Source: Oegoconia quadripuncta (Eukaryota > Arthropoda > Insecta > Lepidoptera > Autostichidae). Taken from it: a stretch of 64,000 nucleotides of DNA. Numbering within the stretch: position 1 is the first letter of the stretch; each line of letters opens with the position of its first letter. The notes beneath the pieces are model-generated. The model saw only the letters and a program-made list of their open reading frames with translations, searched no databases and was not told the origin of the DNA. The stretch lies in contig OX438759.1 in assembly GCA_949316235.1 (NCBI GenBank), positions 18,600,618 through 18,664,617 on the forward strand, read 5' to 3'. Shown here piece after piece: positions 43,500 to 54,942 of the stretch. The translations under genes and the position numbers were made by a program.

Positions 43500-43680
43500 A
43501 GTCCACTGGTGGAGCAATCACATTCGTTATTCGTTTTTGATTCGTGAAGTTAAGCAACGTCGGTCAATTCTTGGATGGGTGACTAGTGGCACTTTCATTA
43601 GAGTGTCATCGAAGGATATGTTACACAGTCGGTTCTGGTTGTCTTCAATTGAAGACAGTGTTAAATCAAGTCAGTGGCCT
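43500..43680 (+). mobile_element. 5S rRNA-derived SINE or pseudogene fragment
   Basis: GTGAAGTTAAGCAACGTCGG, then CTTGGATGGGTGAC (about 43544-43582) follow the conserved centre of 5S rRNA, which contains its internal RNA polymerase III promoter. The sequence to either side is not 5S. This fits a 5S-headed SINE better than a functional 5S gene, which would need about 120 matching bases. Confidence 0.65.
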
Positions 43681-44261
43681 AGAGTGGCGACTTGTAAAGA
43701 CTGATAAGTTAACATTATTCTCCTTCCTGGCGTAGTCGGGTAAAGAAACAAACCTTGAGATTCGTTTTCGTTCAGCACCCGAGGACCAATCCACCCCTCT
43801 CATTACTTCCACGCATCAGTTCTACAGTAATCATGTGATCTATTTTAGAATTTCAATTGTACAATAAATGGGGCTAATCTATTTCGCTTTAACACTTCAC
43901 CAATATTTGATTCATTTACTGATGAATAGATGATAATTTCCATATCAGCAAACCATTATCATAGAAGCATGCTGGACGCATGTCAGTTTTAGATGCAATA
44001 TAATTTTCTGAAATGCCACCAGTGGGGTAAAAAAGGGGGTTAATAGGAATAACCCGCCGATCTGATTGCTCCGCGATTTCAATTGGAAACTTCGATGGAA
44101 ATTGTAAGTAACAAGATATTTGCAACTCGAGCTATGAAGTTTATAATTGCATCTAAATTACTTCCACATTTCTATTATGAATTCACCTCTACGAGTTTCT
44201 ATGATGCACAGTAGAATTAGTAACGAAGAGTATATCATAATACCACTCCGACACTTCTTTT

Positions 44262-44352
44262 TTTTTATGCACGACGGGTTCGTACTTAACCTCAACCACA
44301 CCTGATGATAAATGAAGATGAGAAGAGAGATGAGGTTGAAGGTGGAAGCGTC
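44262..44352 (-). mobile_element. SINE-A 3' fragment
   Basis: Reverse-oriented tail from TTATGCACGACGGGTTCG to GGTTGAAGGTGGAAGCG, with a short internal duplication around AGATGAGAAGAGAGATGAG. Confidence 0.7.
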
Positions 44353-44536
44353 CACTATCCTATCTATCCTAAATGCAAGATACTAATTCGGCATACATTG
44401 CTGCTTGAAGTAAGGATATTTGATTTAACAGAACCAAGCCTCCCAGGCTTTAACGCTTTATTAATGCAGAAACAAAACGTGGCATTGATACGCCAATCTC
44501 AAATTTATATTTTAATAAATCAAAGCTAATTAGATA

Positions 44537-45053
44537 CAGTGTGGGATCTCATGTACTGCATATTATATACTCTCATAAAAAAAATCATGGTTGTATCTCA
44601 ACTACTCTTAATGCTATTAGCTAGTAAAGTTACTTAGGAGATTAAAGATTTTTGTTCCATTTTATAGCAAGGTAGACAGATGGAGATTATGTAACATTCA
44701 TAAATAAATTATTTTTGGTATCACTATTTTGAGAAATTTGGCATTAAATGAAAAAAATACTAAAAAAAATTCAGAATTTTTCATCAAAAACATATTTCTA
44801 ATTAACAATGACGTCTCGGGTTTGGTTTTTCATTTGGTCTTCATGTCACGTTATTCACGGTCAGAATTGAATTTATTTCAACTCAATAACCCTCATAGTT
44901 CAAGAGTTATCGCCATTTGTTGACGTAAGGAACTCGGAGCAGAAAAAAAAAATATTATCTTTAAAAAATTTAAAATAATTCTAGAATTTTTTTGTATTTT
45001 TTTTACGGTATATCCCCCCTTTTTGGATGTGCAGTATACGAGATCCCACACTG
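44537..45053. mobile_element. Tc1-like MITE with CAGT termini
   Basis: The left end CAGTGTGGGATCTCATGTAC is matched, inverted, by the right end (GTATACGAGATCCCACACTG). TA flanks both ends. The 517-bp interior lacks a transposase frame. CAGT termini with TA duplication are typical of Tc1-family elements. Confidence 0.75.
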
Positions 45054-45149
45054 TATACGATTTAGACCAGCCTGTTAAGGCACGGCATATTCTAAACTTG
45101 GGTAATCTAAAATATAATTAATTGTATGTTATTATTATGTTTATCTATT

Positions 45150-45310
45150 CATTCTCAATTTTGCGGGCGCCATGTTGGATATTTTGCCATAAAATATATC
45201 CTATGATACTCCAAGGATCAAGACGAATCAAACGATACCATGCATTTCGAAATCGGTCAAGTCGTTTAGGCTACAGGATGCGCCAAAGGAACGGATATAC
45301 ATACATACCT
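45150..45310. repeat. interspersed repeat shared with 43145-43260 and 15215-15305
   Basis: CCATGTTGGATATTTTGCC, AAGACGAATCAAACGATACC and GTCAAGTCGTTTAGGCTAC have counterparts at 43155-43255 and 15226-15290 (GTCAAGGCGAATCTAACGAC, AGCCATTTAGGTTACAG). Class unknown, possibly Helitron-like. Confidence 0.55.
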
Positions 45311-46260
45311 ACATACACTCAAAAAACATTAGGTACCCTCCTTTTTTGGGCGGCCGCGAAAAACAGATCCGTAAAGCTTCTCCCTCCAATTTCATCATAG
45401 TGACGTCATAGTTCAGGGACCCAATATCCGGCTTCTATAGAACTTGTGACCTCACCGTGCGAGGCCGCTGGTATTTCCTGAGCGCTAATGACGTGTCGTC
45501 ATTAAGTGAATTCAATGGAATTATGTAGTTGGTGCTTCTTAACCCCCTACGGAAAAGACGGATGTTATGTGTTTGATGGTGTGTCGTGTGTGTGTGTGAT
45601 GAACCAACAGTGTCGGGGTGCTCCGACCCATATTGCTCGCTCGCATCGCCCGCTCGCTACAGATAGGGGTTGTCTAAAAAAAGTAACTCCGAAATAAAGT
45701 AATTCAAGTAATTTAAATTATGGTAAGTAAAACATCTGTCAAACATCAAAAAGTAGTTCTGATAGTCGGTTAACCGTTTTTCTAGTATGTGAAATAAGTT
45801 AAAGAGAAAAAAAGTTATAAAAAATAATCACTCTGGCAATTGAAATTTCTTATTACCGTTTTCGAACAATTGAAATTCGAGCAAGAAAGTTTCGAAAGTA
45901 TGATAGGTTACCTTGTTTCATGAATACGCACACGGGGAAAATAGAACTTCATATATCTCTAATACGTTGTTCTCTAAACATTTACCTTAAATTCTATTAC
46001 AGCTGAGTAAGCTTTCGGAGGCATTTGACAGCACCTGTGCCTCTCAAATAAATAGGAATGTGGCATTCACGTGAGCACCCCAATGCTGTGAATCCACAGT
46101 ACTTGGAAGCGTTCATCAATACTTTATTGACTTTCGTAACAGTCGGCATCCTTTCTTTGTATTTTCGACTTCCTTACCTAAGCTTTCAGTAATTTTGAGT
46201 GACAGAGGAATTGGAAACTAATGTGGTTGTTGCTTTTCATAGAAGAGAAATATGACAGAA
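45311..46260. other. unassigned stretch
   Basis: GC-richer around 45415-45670 (GTGCGAGGCCGCTGG) without a recognised frame or repeat. Confidence 0.4.
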
Positions 46261-46404
46261 CTAGCCGTACCCGCGACTTCGTCTGCCTAGAATTTGTTCT
46301 ACTATAAATGCGTCAAATGAAATCAAAAAATATTTTTAAATTAAATTAAAATATCTGTCTTAATCTGTCTTAAATGCCACAAAGGCAGCTATTCCCAAAA
46401 GTTT

Positions 46405-46770
46405 ACTAGAGTCAAAGTTAAAGTCAAAAATGCTTTATTTTGTAGGTACACAGAGTACACTTAAAATAGTCAATTTTACATTTTTTAAGCTACTGCTTGT
46501 TCAAAATGCAATTTTCCCCTGAGAAGAACAAGCAAGAAACTCGAAGGGTTGCTCTTTTAAAATCAGACTTTGATTTTACATAAAGGTTTTTATATTACAA
46601 AAAGGTTTTTATATTTCATTATTAATTGTGAATTAGCCTGGCATGCGAACGATCTGATTATGTCCAGGGATGGTTATCATCTAAATAGTCTGATATTTTA
46701 TAATATGCTTTGTTAATAAGTTTCTGTTTTATAGTACTATCTTTAAATTTATTGAGAGGAAGATTTTGTA
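46405..46770 (-). mobile_element. LINE 3' end (Daphne-like)
   Basis: AAAAATGCTTTATTTTGTAGG, then ACTGCTTGTTCAAAATGC and TTTATTGAGAGGAAGATTTTG, matching 52136-52440 and 62270-62610. Confidence 0.75.
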
Positions 46771-47237
46771 TGATAAGTGACATATCATGACAATTAAAAT
46801 ATTTGTTCGACTCTTAAAGTGTATTTTATTATTTTTATTACTCACATTCCCACGACGTCAATACCGATGCATTTCACGCAACTAAACGCTATAAACAATT
46901 TAAAAAATTGTATGAAAGAAATTTCAATACTAACATAAATAAAATGTGTTTGTTCGTATATCAATCATTATCCACCTACACATTTAGTACCACAATATGT
47001 CATTCTGATGGGCCTACGCTAGTCAACGAGATTATAACCTGTGGTACACGCCATAAGCGTTAAGAGGGTTTATTCCACACGTCTTCCATATAATCTTTTA
47101 AGTTCAAATTTTCCGCATATTTTCCCTATAAGCAGGATACATAGACCTAAAAAGTTATTAAAAATATTCTACTGTAAAATTACTTTAAAAAACAGGATTT
47201 TTGCTCCACCATGATTATCACATATTATTCTAGTACA

Positions 47238-47322
47238 TGAGAGCGTCGGTGGCTCAGTCGAGGAGACAGTCTCCTAATTTGGGAGGTTCAGGTTCGAACC
47301 TCAAGCAGGTCATGTACCATAT
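47238..47322 (+). mobile_element. SINE-C head fragment
   Basis: GAGCGTCGGTGGCTCAGTCG, TTTGGGAGGTTCAGGTTCG, then unrelated sequence. Confidence 0.65.
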
Positions 47323-47439
47323 TTTCTGTTACTATGGAAAACTTAGAATAACTTTAATTTAGTTTCAGTACTCATTTTCCTAAATACTGCAATGTCTCAA
47401 GACGAAAGTCTTTGATCAGTATGGGTTGCCAGTGAAGAC

Positions 47440-47815
47440 ATATGGAAATAAAACGTGGTCGCTCACTATGGGCCTCATTAGAAGGCTTAAGGTCACCGAA
47501 AGGGCAACCAAATCTGCAGGAGAACCAAGGTGACCGATATTGCCCGAACAATTGCCAAACTTAAGTGGCAGGTGGGCGGAGCGCATTGGTCGTAGAACCG
47601 ACGGCCGTTGGGGCGGAAAGGTTCTCGAGTGGCGACCACGCACCGGAACACGCAGCGTGGGCAGGACCTCTACGAGGTGGACCGACGATTTAGTAATGAT
47701 CACGGGAAGCCGCTGGATGCGGGCAGCACAGGACCGATCGTTGTGGAGATCTTTGGGGGAGGCCTTTGTCCAGCAGTGGACGTCTTTCGGCTGATAAGAT
47801 GATGATGATGACTCT
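47440..47815 (+). pseudogene. RTE-type LINE C-terminus and 3' end
   Basis: Reads IGRRTDGRWGGKVLEWRPRT, RWTDDLVMITGSRWMRAAQD, SLWRSLGEAFVQQWTSFG, then (GATGAT)n. This is the end of a widespread lepidopteran RTE-type ORF. Upstream coding (RRLKVTERAT) is shifted. Confidence 0.85.
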
Positions 47816-48360
47816 TTTCGATAATGTTCTCTACTAATTTTTACAATACAATACAAATACTCTTTATTGCGCAAATTAAAAATAATTTTAGATCTATGTA
47901 CTTGCTTTATACGTATAAAGTTTAATTAGATTCGGTTCATATTCATTTCAAAAAACCCCTCTTAATATTAAGTTTGAAATGAATGAGGTCAGAGCTAGTT
48001 TTGTAAAAAAAACGCTTCAAATTTAGAATAACCTCTTCCTAATTTAAAACCACGCTACCGCTTCCTCTTATAACTTATGATCACGTGAATTGTGTAACCT
48101 GATAATTACTATTATTAAGTCATAGTGTAACGGCAAAAAACAGTATGGATTCGTTTCGAGCCAAGGTATGAGTAACCGTGACGGTCAGTGATTGATATAG
48201 TCTGTCAGTGAATAAATGATATTTGGGTTTGGAGGCCGCTGGGTCAGTTGGTTTTAAAAATAGGTGTGATCTTAAGAGAAGCACTGCTTCTGTGGCACAA
48301 TATAATGAACATAGGTATTCACAAAACGGAGGTCACGGCTTGGTTGTACGTGTGGCTGTT

Positions 48361-48443
48361 TCATTTTATGCACAACAGGTTGGTACTTGACCTCAATCAC
48401 ACTTGCTGTTAAGTAAGATAGGGCCGGAAACCCATCCTATACA
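48361..48443 (-). mobile_element. SINE-A 3' fragment
   Basis: Reverse-oriented tail TTATGCACAACAGGTTGG to GGCCGGAAACCC with deletions. A second scrap (AACAACAATGCTATTAATATT) is near 48808. Confidence 0.65.
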
Positions 48444-49639
48444 CATCACCAATGATTTAAAAAAAAAATAGATATCAAATAATAGATATAAACATACATA
48501 CATTAGATATGAACATAAAATATACCTACATATATAATGGTAAATTATTGTATATACATTTATTATACATAAACAAAGAAAATAATGTATACTGTAATTA
48601 TCAAAGCTCACAACAACGAATATGGCAACAGTCAAGACGCTAGAAAATATGCTTTGACTTGTACTCTAAAAGTAAATAATGATTGTGCACGACGCATAGA
48701 CACGGGAAGGACGTTCCATAAACGGATTGCCTGCAGAGCATAAGATTTGCTATAGTATTTGGACGTATTGGGGGGAACATAATGCCGAACATAATTACAA
48801 CCGTAACAACAATGCTATTAATATTGCTGTTAGGGGGCAGACTTAGATTGCTTTGTTTTGTATGGAGAGTGCGTCTGGGGTTCGAAAAGGCCCGCGCGAG
48901 CACTTTCGTAAATTTTTTGAAGGAGCGATTTTTGTTAACACTTGCAAAAACATGTGAAGCGAAGTATGGAAATGAAGAGGCACGAATCTTCTATTACGCG
49001 CTATTGATATGTTTTATGTATTCTATATTTGAAAAGAAATCTTAATTTATCCAATGAGGGCGCCACTGGACGGAGCAAATCCTCTTAATATATGAATTGC
49101 ACAAATTCCCCATAAAAATAATAACCCATATTAGGTATCTGAAAAGATTTCAGATTATCGCGTCCAATCCGTATTCACACGCAAAATTTATTATACTATA
49201 AAAACCTACTATCTCTCATAATATGAATATTATCACTTCCCATTTTGCACTTTAACCCGTTGGCATTGGGACTAAAACTGTACGTCATAGTCGTGAAGCC
49301 GTGAATTGGTGCATATAACCGTGAAAGTATAGTGCTGCCGTTTATTAGTGGCATCTGCTGCAGATGTTAGAATGTTTATAGCAACACTGTTTATATGAAA
49401 CATTTGTATAAGATATGATTATATGAGACAAGAACAAAAATTATGTGATTATGATTTAGAATAGCAGGGAAAGGAGAAACGTTGTAATAAAGAAGGGGGC
49501 TATTTAACAGGTAACGGGCCTGCCGTCTACCAAACTGTGGGCCAGTATTGCTAAGTAAGATAACAGGAAGGCTCAAGGTTACCCAATGGAGAAAACTATG
49601 CTCGGAGTCTCCCTGCGGGATCGAGTCGAATCGAGTTTT

Positions 49640-50127
49640 AACCGCCTCCGTGGCTCAATGATAACATTGGGTTTACGATTCCGAGGTCACGGGTTCGATC
49701 TCCAGCGGGGTACATGTTTAAGTACTCCGTTTGGTTGGAGGTAAGGTATTTTAAATGTCCGCCTGGCTAGCTACGACCATCTTATCTAAATCTGCCGCCA
49801 AGCTGCAATGTTAATTGCATTGTTGTGTTCCGGTTGTCAGAGATAAGATTTCAAATGTACTGTCCTCATACCCAAAGGTTGCATGGAAGAGATCGCTTTT
49901 AGTGATAAGGTCGCCAAATTGTACATTCTATTCTTACTACTTTTCTCAAACTGTATTTTCTTTTTTGTTGTGCAATAAAGTGTATTTGTATTGTATTGTA
50001 TTGATAAGATAGCCAGTCCCTCAAATGTGTTGTGGTTTCCGTGTCAGTATGTCCACCTTCGACCTCATCTTCACTTAACATCAGGTGCGATTGAGGTCAA
50101 GTACCAACCCGTTGTGCATAAAAAAAG
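49640..50127 (+). mobile_element. SINE-A copy interrupted by a LINE 3' end
   Basis: Positions 49640-49849 hold the head and body and 50011-50127 the rest, ending GTTGTGCATA plus poly(A). The interruption is flanked by an 8-bp duplication, GATAAGAT. Confidence 0.85.
49850..50002 (+). mobile_element. LINE 3' end (Zenon/CR1-like, tentative) with 8-bp duplication
   Basis: AAAGGTTGCATGGAAGAGATC, GTGATAAGGTCGCCAAATTG and a GTGCAATAAAG-(TATTG)n tail, flanked by GATAAGAT at 49842-49849 and 50003-50010. Relatives are at 11385-11515 and, more diverged, 8490-8625. Confidence 0.75.
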
Positions 50128-50315
50128 AACAAAACATGCATTTTCGTCTAGATTTTACGTGTTCCCAGGACCACTTCTTTACAACAGATTAAATGCGAAA
50201 AGAGCCATGTATATACCACCTTACTTACAGTCATAATAAGAAACAAATACAAATATTACATCAAAATTTGTCCTACGAGGATACAGAGAGGCGTGATTGA
50301 AGTCAAGTAGTAAAG

Positions 50316-50358
50316 TTTTTTTTATTAACACATCAACCCGATGTGTTAATAAAAAAAA
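50316..50358. repeat. perfect 19-bp hairpin from a SINE tail
   Basis: TTTTTTTTATTAACACATC (50316-50334) and its exact reverse complement (50340-50358) surround a 5-base loop. The sequence resembles a SINE-A end (CCCGATGTG... plus poly(A)) joined to its own inverse. Confidence 0.7.
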
Positions 50359-51597
50359 AACTGTTGAAAAGCATTTGTGCTTAGACTATGAAAACTTTCT
50401 GAATTTATTTGATCATAATTCTTATTTCTATAGCACACGACAACTATTCATAAGCCCAATTCATAAGTTACGATAATTGCTAGCGACATTACATAGCGAT
50501 CGAATGCTCCACTGATCAATTATACGCTTGTTACCCATTTGAATAGGGTGATGTTAATGTGATGATGTAGTGATGGGAACGGGCGGCATGTCGATATCGA
50601 TAAAGAAATAACAAAAGGGGTGAGAAATTAAGAAGTAGAAGCAGCCGATGTCGATGGAGTAACAAATTATCTCGTGCTTATCATAGACTCTAATTTTAAT
50701 GTCTTTTTTACAATGTACGTGTTGCCCAGTAGTGAAATAAGCAATTGACGCTTTCTCAAGCTCCGTGCTAATTTATAAATCAATCTTGAGGTCTACTCAG
50801 TTAGGATCACTTCTCAAGTATTCGCGTCAGCGGCGAATGAATGATAGTCTTGAGCTCCGTTTATTAATACGTGAAACTCTCAAGTGAGTACTGTTTAAGT
50901 AAGCACGCGCGTTTCAGGTCTCAAGTTAGGTTTATTAATCAACACGTTTACTTGAGACCAGTCATAAGACTGTTCTCAATCTTGAGAATGGTTTATTAAT
51001 ACGGGCCCTAGAGTGGGATAAGGGCAGGAAAATGATGATTTATTTATGTATTTGTATAGGTAATTTATATGTGTTTAATTTTACGTTTATAATATTTTAA
51101 GTAGTTTATTATTAAATGTATTTGTATCTATTATTAAATAACTGGTTATAATGTTATTTAGATTTATGGTATTTTACAGAGAACAAGCCTTCAAGTAAGC
51201 TACGCTGCTTATGTTAGCAATCACGCGAAATTAATAAAAAATCACTCACTTCGCGTTGACATTACCGCACCGAATGGCTCTATTAATCACGATAAAATGC
51301 AAAGAAAGAAATTTTTAAGAACGCTTTTTAAAACATTTATTTGTCGATAAAAATATTATAGACGTCTGTGGTCATCACTAATCAGTACAGTAAGTATAGC
51401 GTATAGGGATGGATACAGCTTACACCAATTTCATACAATTACCAAGAATTTATCGACGTCTACGGGAACTGCGACTCAATTTGTAATGAGAGAATTATGG
51501 CAAACGTTTAGTAATAATTAGAGGTATAATAGAACTTTATAAATAAGAGGAGTTACAAGAGATTGTAACACTTTGAAGGCATACAGCTTTGAAATAA
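50359..51597. other. unassigned stretch
   Basis: Phrases such as CTCAAGTGAGTACTG and CTTGAGAATGGTTTATTAATAC recur at 50810-51005, suggesting a degraded local repeat built on TTTATTAAT and CTCAAG. No coding feature seen. Confidence 0.35.
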
Positions 51598-52065
51598 TAA
51601 AGAATGAAAGTCAACTGGAGCAAAACGAAAGATGTGATATTTGATAGAGGTGTATGTATGACGGATTGCAGTGAAAAAGTGAAGTAAATGCGTGAGTTTG
51701 TGTATTTGGATTCACAAGGCGTGCGGAGGGATTCCACCCGTATATAGTCAGTCCGGCGTCAGTCTTTCCTGAATCCTACAACCTTGGGATCTTCAAGAGC
51801 AGAGTGAATAGGCATTTACTGGGATCGCGTGCTTCATCGTCGACCGCATCGTCACTTTCCATCAAGTGAGATTGTGGTCAAACGCAAATCCAGTCAAACA
51901 ATGAGAGGTCAGAAGTGGTCCAAAAAAGCTCGTCTGGCTGTTCATGGCGGGGTGCTGGTTCTATCATTGATTAGAGAGAGTGAATGCTGGGTATGGCAGA
52001 AGAAGAATGAAAGTAGAATTAATGCAGTGGAAATAGGATCATTGAGAAATATTGCTTGTATTATA
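51598..52065 (+). pseudogene. LINE C-terminal fragment, RTE-like (tentative), interrupted
   Basis: 51610-51720 encodes degraded DVIFDRGVCMTDC-like sequence. 51900-52065 encodes SKKARLAVHGGVLVLSLI, ECWVWQKKNESRINAVEI, the thumb and C-terminal region of an insect LINE RT. A second-lineage LINE tail sits between them. Confidence 0.7.
51723..51900 (+). mobile_element. LINE 3' fragment, second lineage, inside another LINE
   Basis: CCGGCGTCAGTCTTTCCTG to ATCAAGTGAGATTGTGGTC matches 14775-14900. It is flanked on both sides by pieces of the LINE also seen at 54085-54465. Confidence 0.7.
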
Positions 52066-52067
52066 TT

Positions 52068-52575
52068 GCTTGGACATAACCAGATCGTTCGCATGCCAGG
52101 CTATTTCACAATATTTTAAGTGTAGAGTACACATGCAGAGTACACTTAAAATAGTCAATTTTACAATTTTTAAGCTACTGCTTGTTCAAAAGGCAATTTT
52201 CCCTTAGAAGAACAAACAAGAAACTCGAAGGGTTGCTCTTTTAAAATCAAGATGTGATTTTACATATTTTTTTTATATTTCATTATTAATTGTGAAAAAG
52301 CCTGGCATGCGAACAATCTGATTATGTCCAGGGATGATTACCATCTAAATAGTCTGACATTTTATAATATGCTTTGTTAATAAGTTTCTGTTTTATAGTA
52401 TCTTTAAATTTATTGAGAGGAAGATTTTGTATATCAACTGGAACCTTCTTGAAAAAGCGTATACATAACCTTTTGAAGGAATTACTGACATTGCGGAGGC
52501 GACTTATGTGACCTGCAATTTTATCTTTATTTTTAAAGGTGAACCTTAGTTTAGAATATCTCTGACCACCCAAAC
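52068..52575. mobile_element. LINE 3' end plus short inverted piece of itself (Daphne-like)
   Basis: 52136-52575 is minus-strand and includes the antisense of [20 protein letters not shown]. 52068-52120 is plus-strand (GACATAACCAGATCGTTCG), complementary to 52290-52328, so the unit can fold back. Confidence 0.75.
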
Positions 52576-53805
52576 GATTGGATTAACTCTGATCTGTTTT
52601 GGATAAAGGTCATATGTTGTATATTAACAAAAAAAAACAAGATAAAAAAATCGGGATGTCCAGAATTCGAGGGTCTGATTACAAAAGCACTTTCCTGGAT
52701 TAACGCTGGAAAGTGTAAAGGTTAATTAAGTCTCACCGATACCCCTTGACATAACAGAATTAATTGCATCCGAGAAATTTATATAAAGCGATTCCTCTTC
52801 CCGTGACGGGCATTAGGCTGATGTTGGAGTTCAAATTAGAAGCGGAAAGCGTTAACCAAACTGCATACTATACAATACAATTCAAATATCCTTTATTATG
52901 GAAAAATTATTTTATTCGACACACCCTCTCACACACATACCCATACACACTCATCTCACACACAGAGAGGTACACACACCCACACACACACACATATCTT
53001 GTTTTAAGCTCAAATTACTAGTTTGTTTTATTTAAGCTTGAAATAGCTTGTTATTTATTATACCTCTATTTTAGCATTAAAAGGGAGCGGCGCTGACTGC
53101 CAAGATACAGGTTCTCACCTAGTTTGACAGCAGATGCCCTCATTTTATAAGTAGATACATTAATATATTTCTTAAGTCAAGCTTATATAATATGTAAATT
53201 GTATGCTGTTTTTTTGGAAATAAAGATTTTTATTATATTATTGTATTATTATATACAGTATTATTTTTTTATTTTTTTTTATTAAGAGCCTCAGAGAGAT
53301 CTGAGATCATCTTTTGTTTACATAGTTAGTAAGTTCCATAGAATAACACTTTTATCTAATTGTATGATATGTTATGTTTAAGTAAGTAAATTTGTGTATC
53401 GATCTATGTAAGTATATGTATGTAAGTATACGAAATCTATTCACATACGAGTAACAGTCACATCTTGCCCATCACTAGTAAATTCATCATTCAGAGACAA
53501 TTTCAATATGGCGGTTTGTTTACATAGTTAGAATATTCCATAGAATATTAGTTTAAGTCAAATATACCTACTTAAACATAACATTAATGCATATAGAACC
53601 CGCTACCGCTTCTGAATTGAACGGTTGCTAAGATATTGGATGCCAAAACCTTCTGTCAGCGCGTTACGATAAAGAGGCTGAGAATAATGACTGGGGCATA
53701 CGGCTGGGCGGAGATATGAGACTAGACCGGTAATATAATGGCTGATCTATGAAACAGAAGCGATGTTGGTAGTATGTATGTGATATCGCATTTATGAAAT
53801 ATTAG
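52576..53805. other. unassigned stretch with simple repeats
   Basis: Apart from the CA-rich tract, only AT-rich sequence. AAATATCCTTTATTATGG near 52886 may be another LINE tail. Confidence 0.4.
52918..53000. repeat. CA-rich simple repeat
   Basis: Interrupted CACACA and CATACACA runs. Similar CA/GT tracts lie at 1965-2005, 56833-56849 and 62695-62740. Confidence 0.8.
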
Positions 53806-54080
53806 AAAACCAGGCGCGGGGAGGGTTTCCATCCATATGTTGTCAACATACCGAACATCCGCAATAAGCGCTTTGCTTCATCATTTATCATGCGGACTGC
53901 TAAGCTATGGAACTCACTGCCCGCGTCGGTTTTTCCCGACACTTACAACCTTGGGATCTTCAAGTCTAGAGTGAATAGGCATTTATATAGGCGTAATACA
54001 TCTTCGGCTACATCGTCACTTTCCATCAGGTGAGATTGTAGCCAAACGCGAAACCAGTTTTTAATAAAAAAAAAAAATTA
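53806..54080 (+). pseudogene. LINE 3' end, second lineage
   Basis: Encodes pieces matching [20 protein letters not shown] and [12 protein letters not shown], with a poly(A) run at 54067-54080. Confidence 0.75.
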
Positions 54081-54084
54081 GAAA

Positions 54085-54465
54085 ACCCAAGTCAAAGTGA
54101 GTAAATCGAAAGTTATGATATTTGAGAGAGGTGTGTGTAAGACGAATGGCAGTATTTTGATAGATGGAGAAAAAGTGAAGCACAGTTTTACAAGGGATGG
54201 AATGTATGAGAAGGACATCGAAAGAAGAGTGAATGCCGGAAATGATTTGAATGGAGCACTGCATGCCTTTATGAGGAGCCAGAATGTGTCCAAAAAAGCT
54301 TGTCTGGCTGTTCATGGCGGGGTGCTGGTTCCAACAATGGTTTATGGGAATGAATACTGGGTACAGCGAAATAAGAATGAAAGTAGAATCAAAGCAGTGG
54401 AAATAAGATCATTGAGAAATTTTGATATGGATGCAAGATGGTTGATAAACTACACATATTCTAGG
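54085..54465 (+). pseudogene. LINE C-terminal fragment, RTE-like (tentative)
   Basis: The frame 54097-54483 reads SKVMIFERGVCKTNGS, FTRDGMYEKDIERRVNAG, KACLAVHGGVLVPTMVYGNE, YWVQRNKNESRIKAVE. No catalytic motif remains. Confidence 0.8.
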
Positions 54466-54803
54466 GATACCAGCTTAGCCTAAGAGTTTAGCTAGCGGTG
54501 CACCACTACCCCTACTACCCCTGCTGAGGCGACACCATTTACCCCTGCTGAGGCGACCGTTGAGGACCCTAACCTTACGGCACTAACCAAGCCCAATCGA
54601 CGGGGAGCTGTGGACGAGTCCTGCCACGAAGAGTGAAGACCTTCAGGCCAGTGATTCCCTCTAATATTGCTCTCGAGACGTTTCGGCGGCCAATGAAATT
54701 TAAGGCTACATTAAAGGTTGGAAACTTATCACCATCTTTTTTGTGAACCCCTAACGTACCTACCTGAGGCGAAAACGACCTGTTGTCGACTTATAGCCTA
54801 GTG

Positions 54804-54942
54804 GTGTAAATTCGGATGTACACCAACTAAACTAAAACCAGTTTTAAAGTAGTACTGTCTCTTTCTCCCTGGAACAGTACGATGTGACGGCACCACTCTA
54901 AAACTGGTTTTAGTTTAGTTCGTGTACATCCGAATCGACACG
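54804..54942. mobile_element. short foldback MITE with ~45-bp arms
   Basis: The left arm contains ATTCGGATGTACACCAACTA, then AACTAAAACCAGTTTTA. The right arm repeats this inverted with few mismatches, leaving a centre of about 45 bp. No target duplication was settled. Confidence 0.65.

Noticed and set aside
43539..43584. Functional 5S rRNA gene
   Set aside because: Only the central part matches; the ends of a 5S gene are absent.
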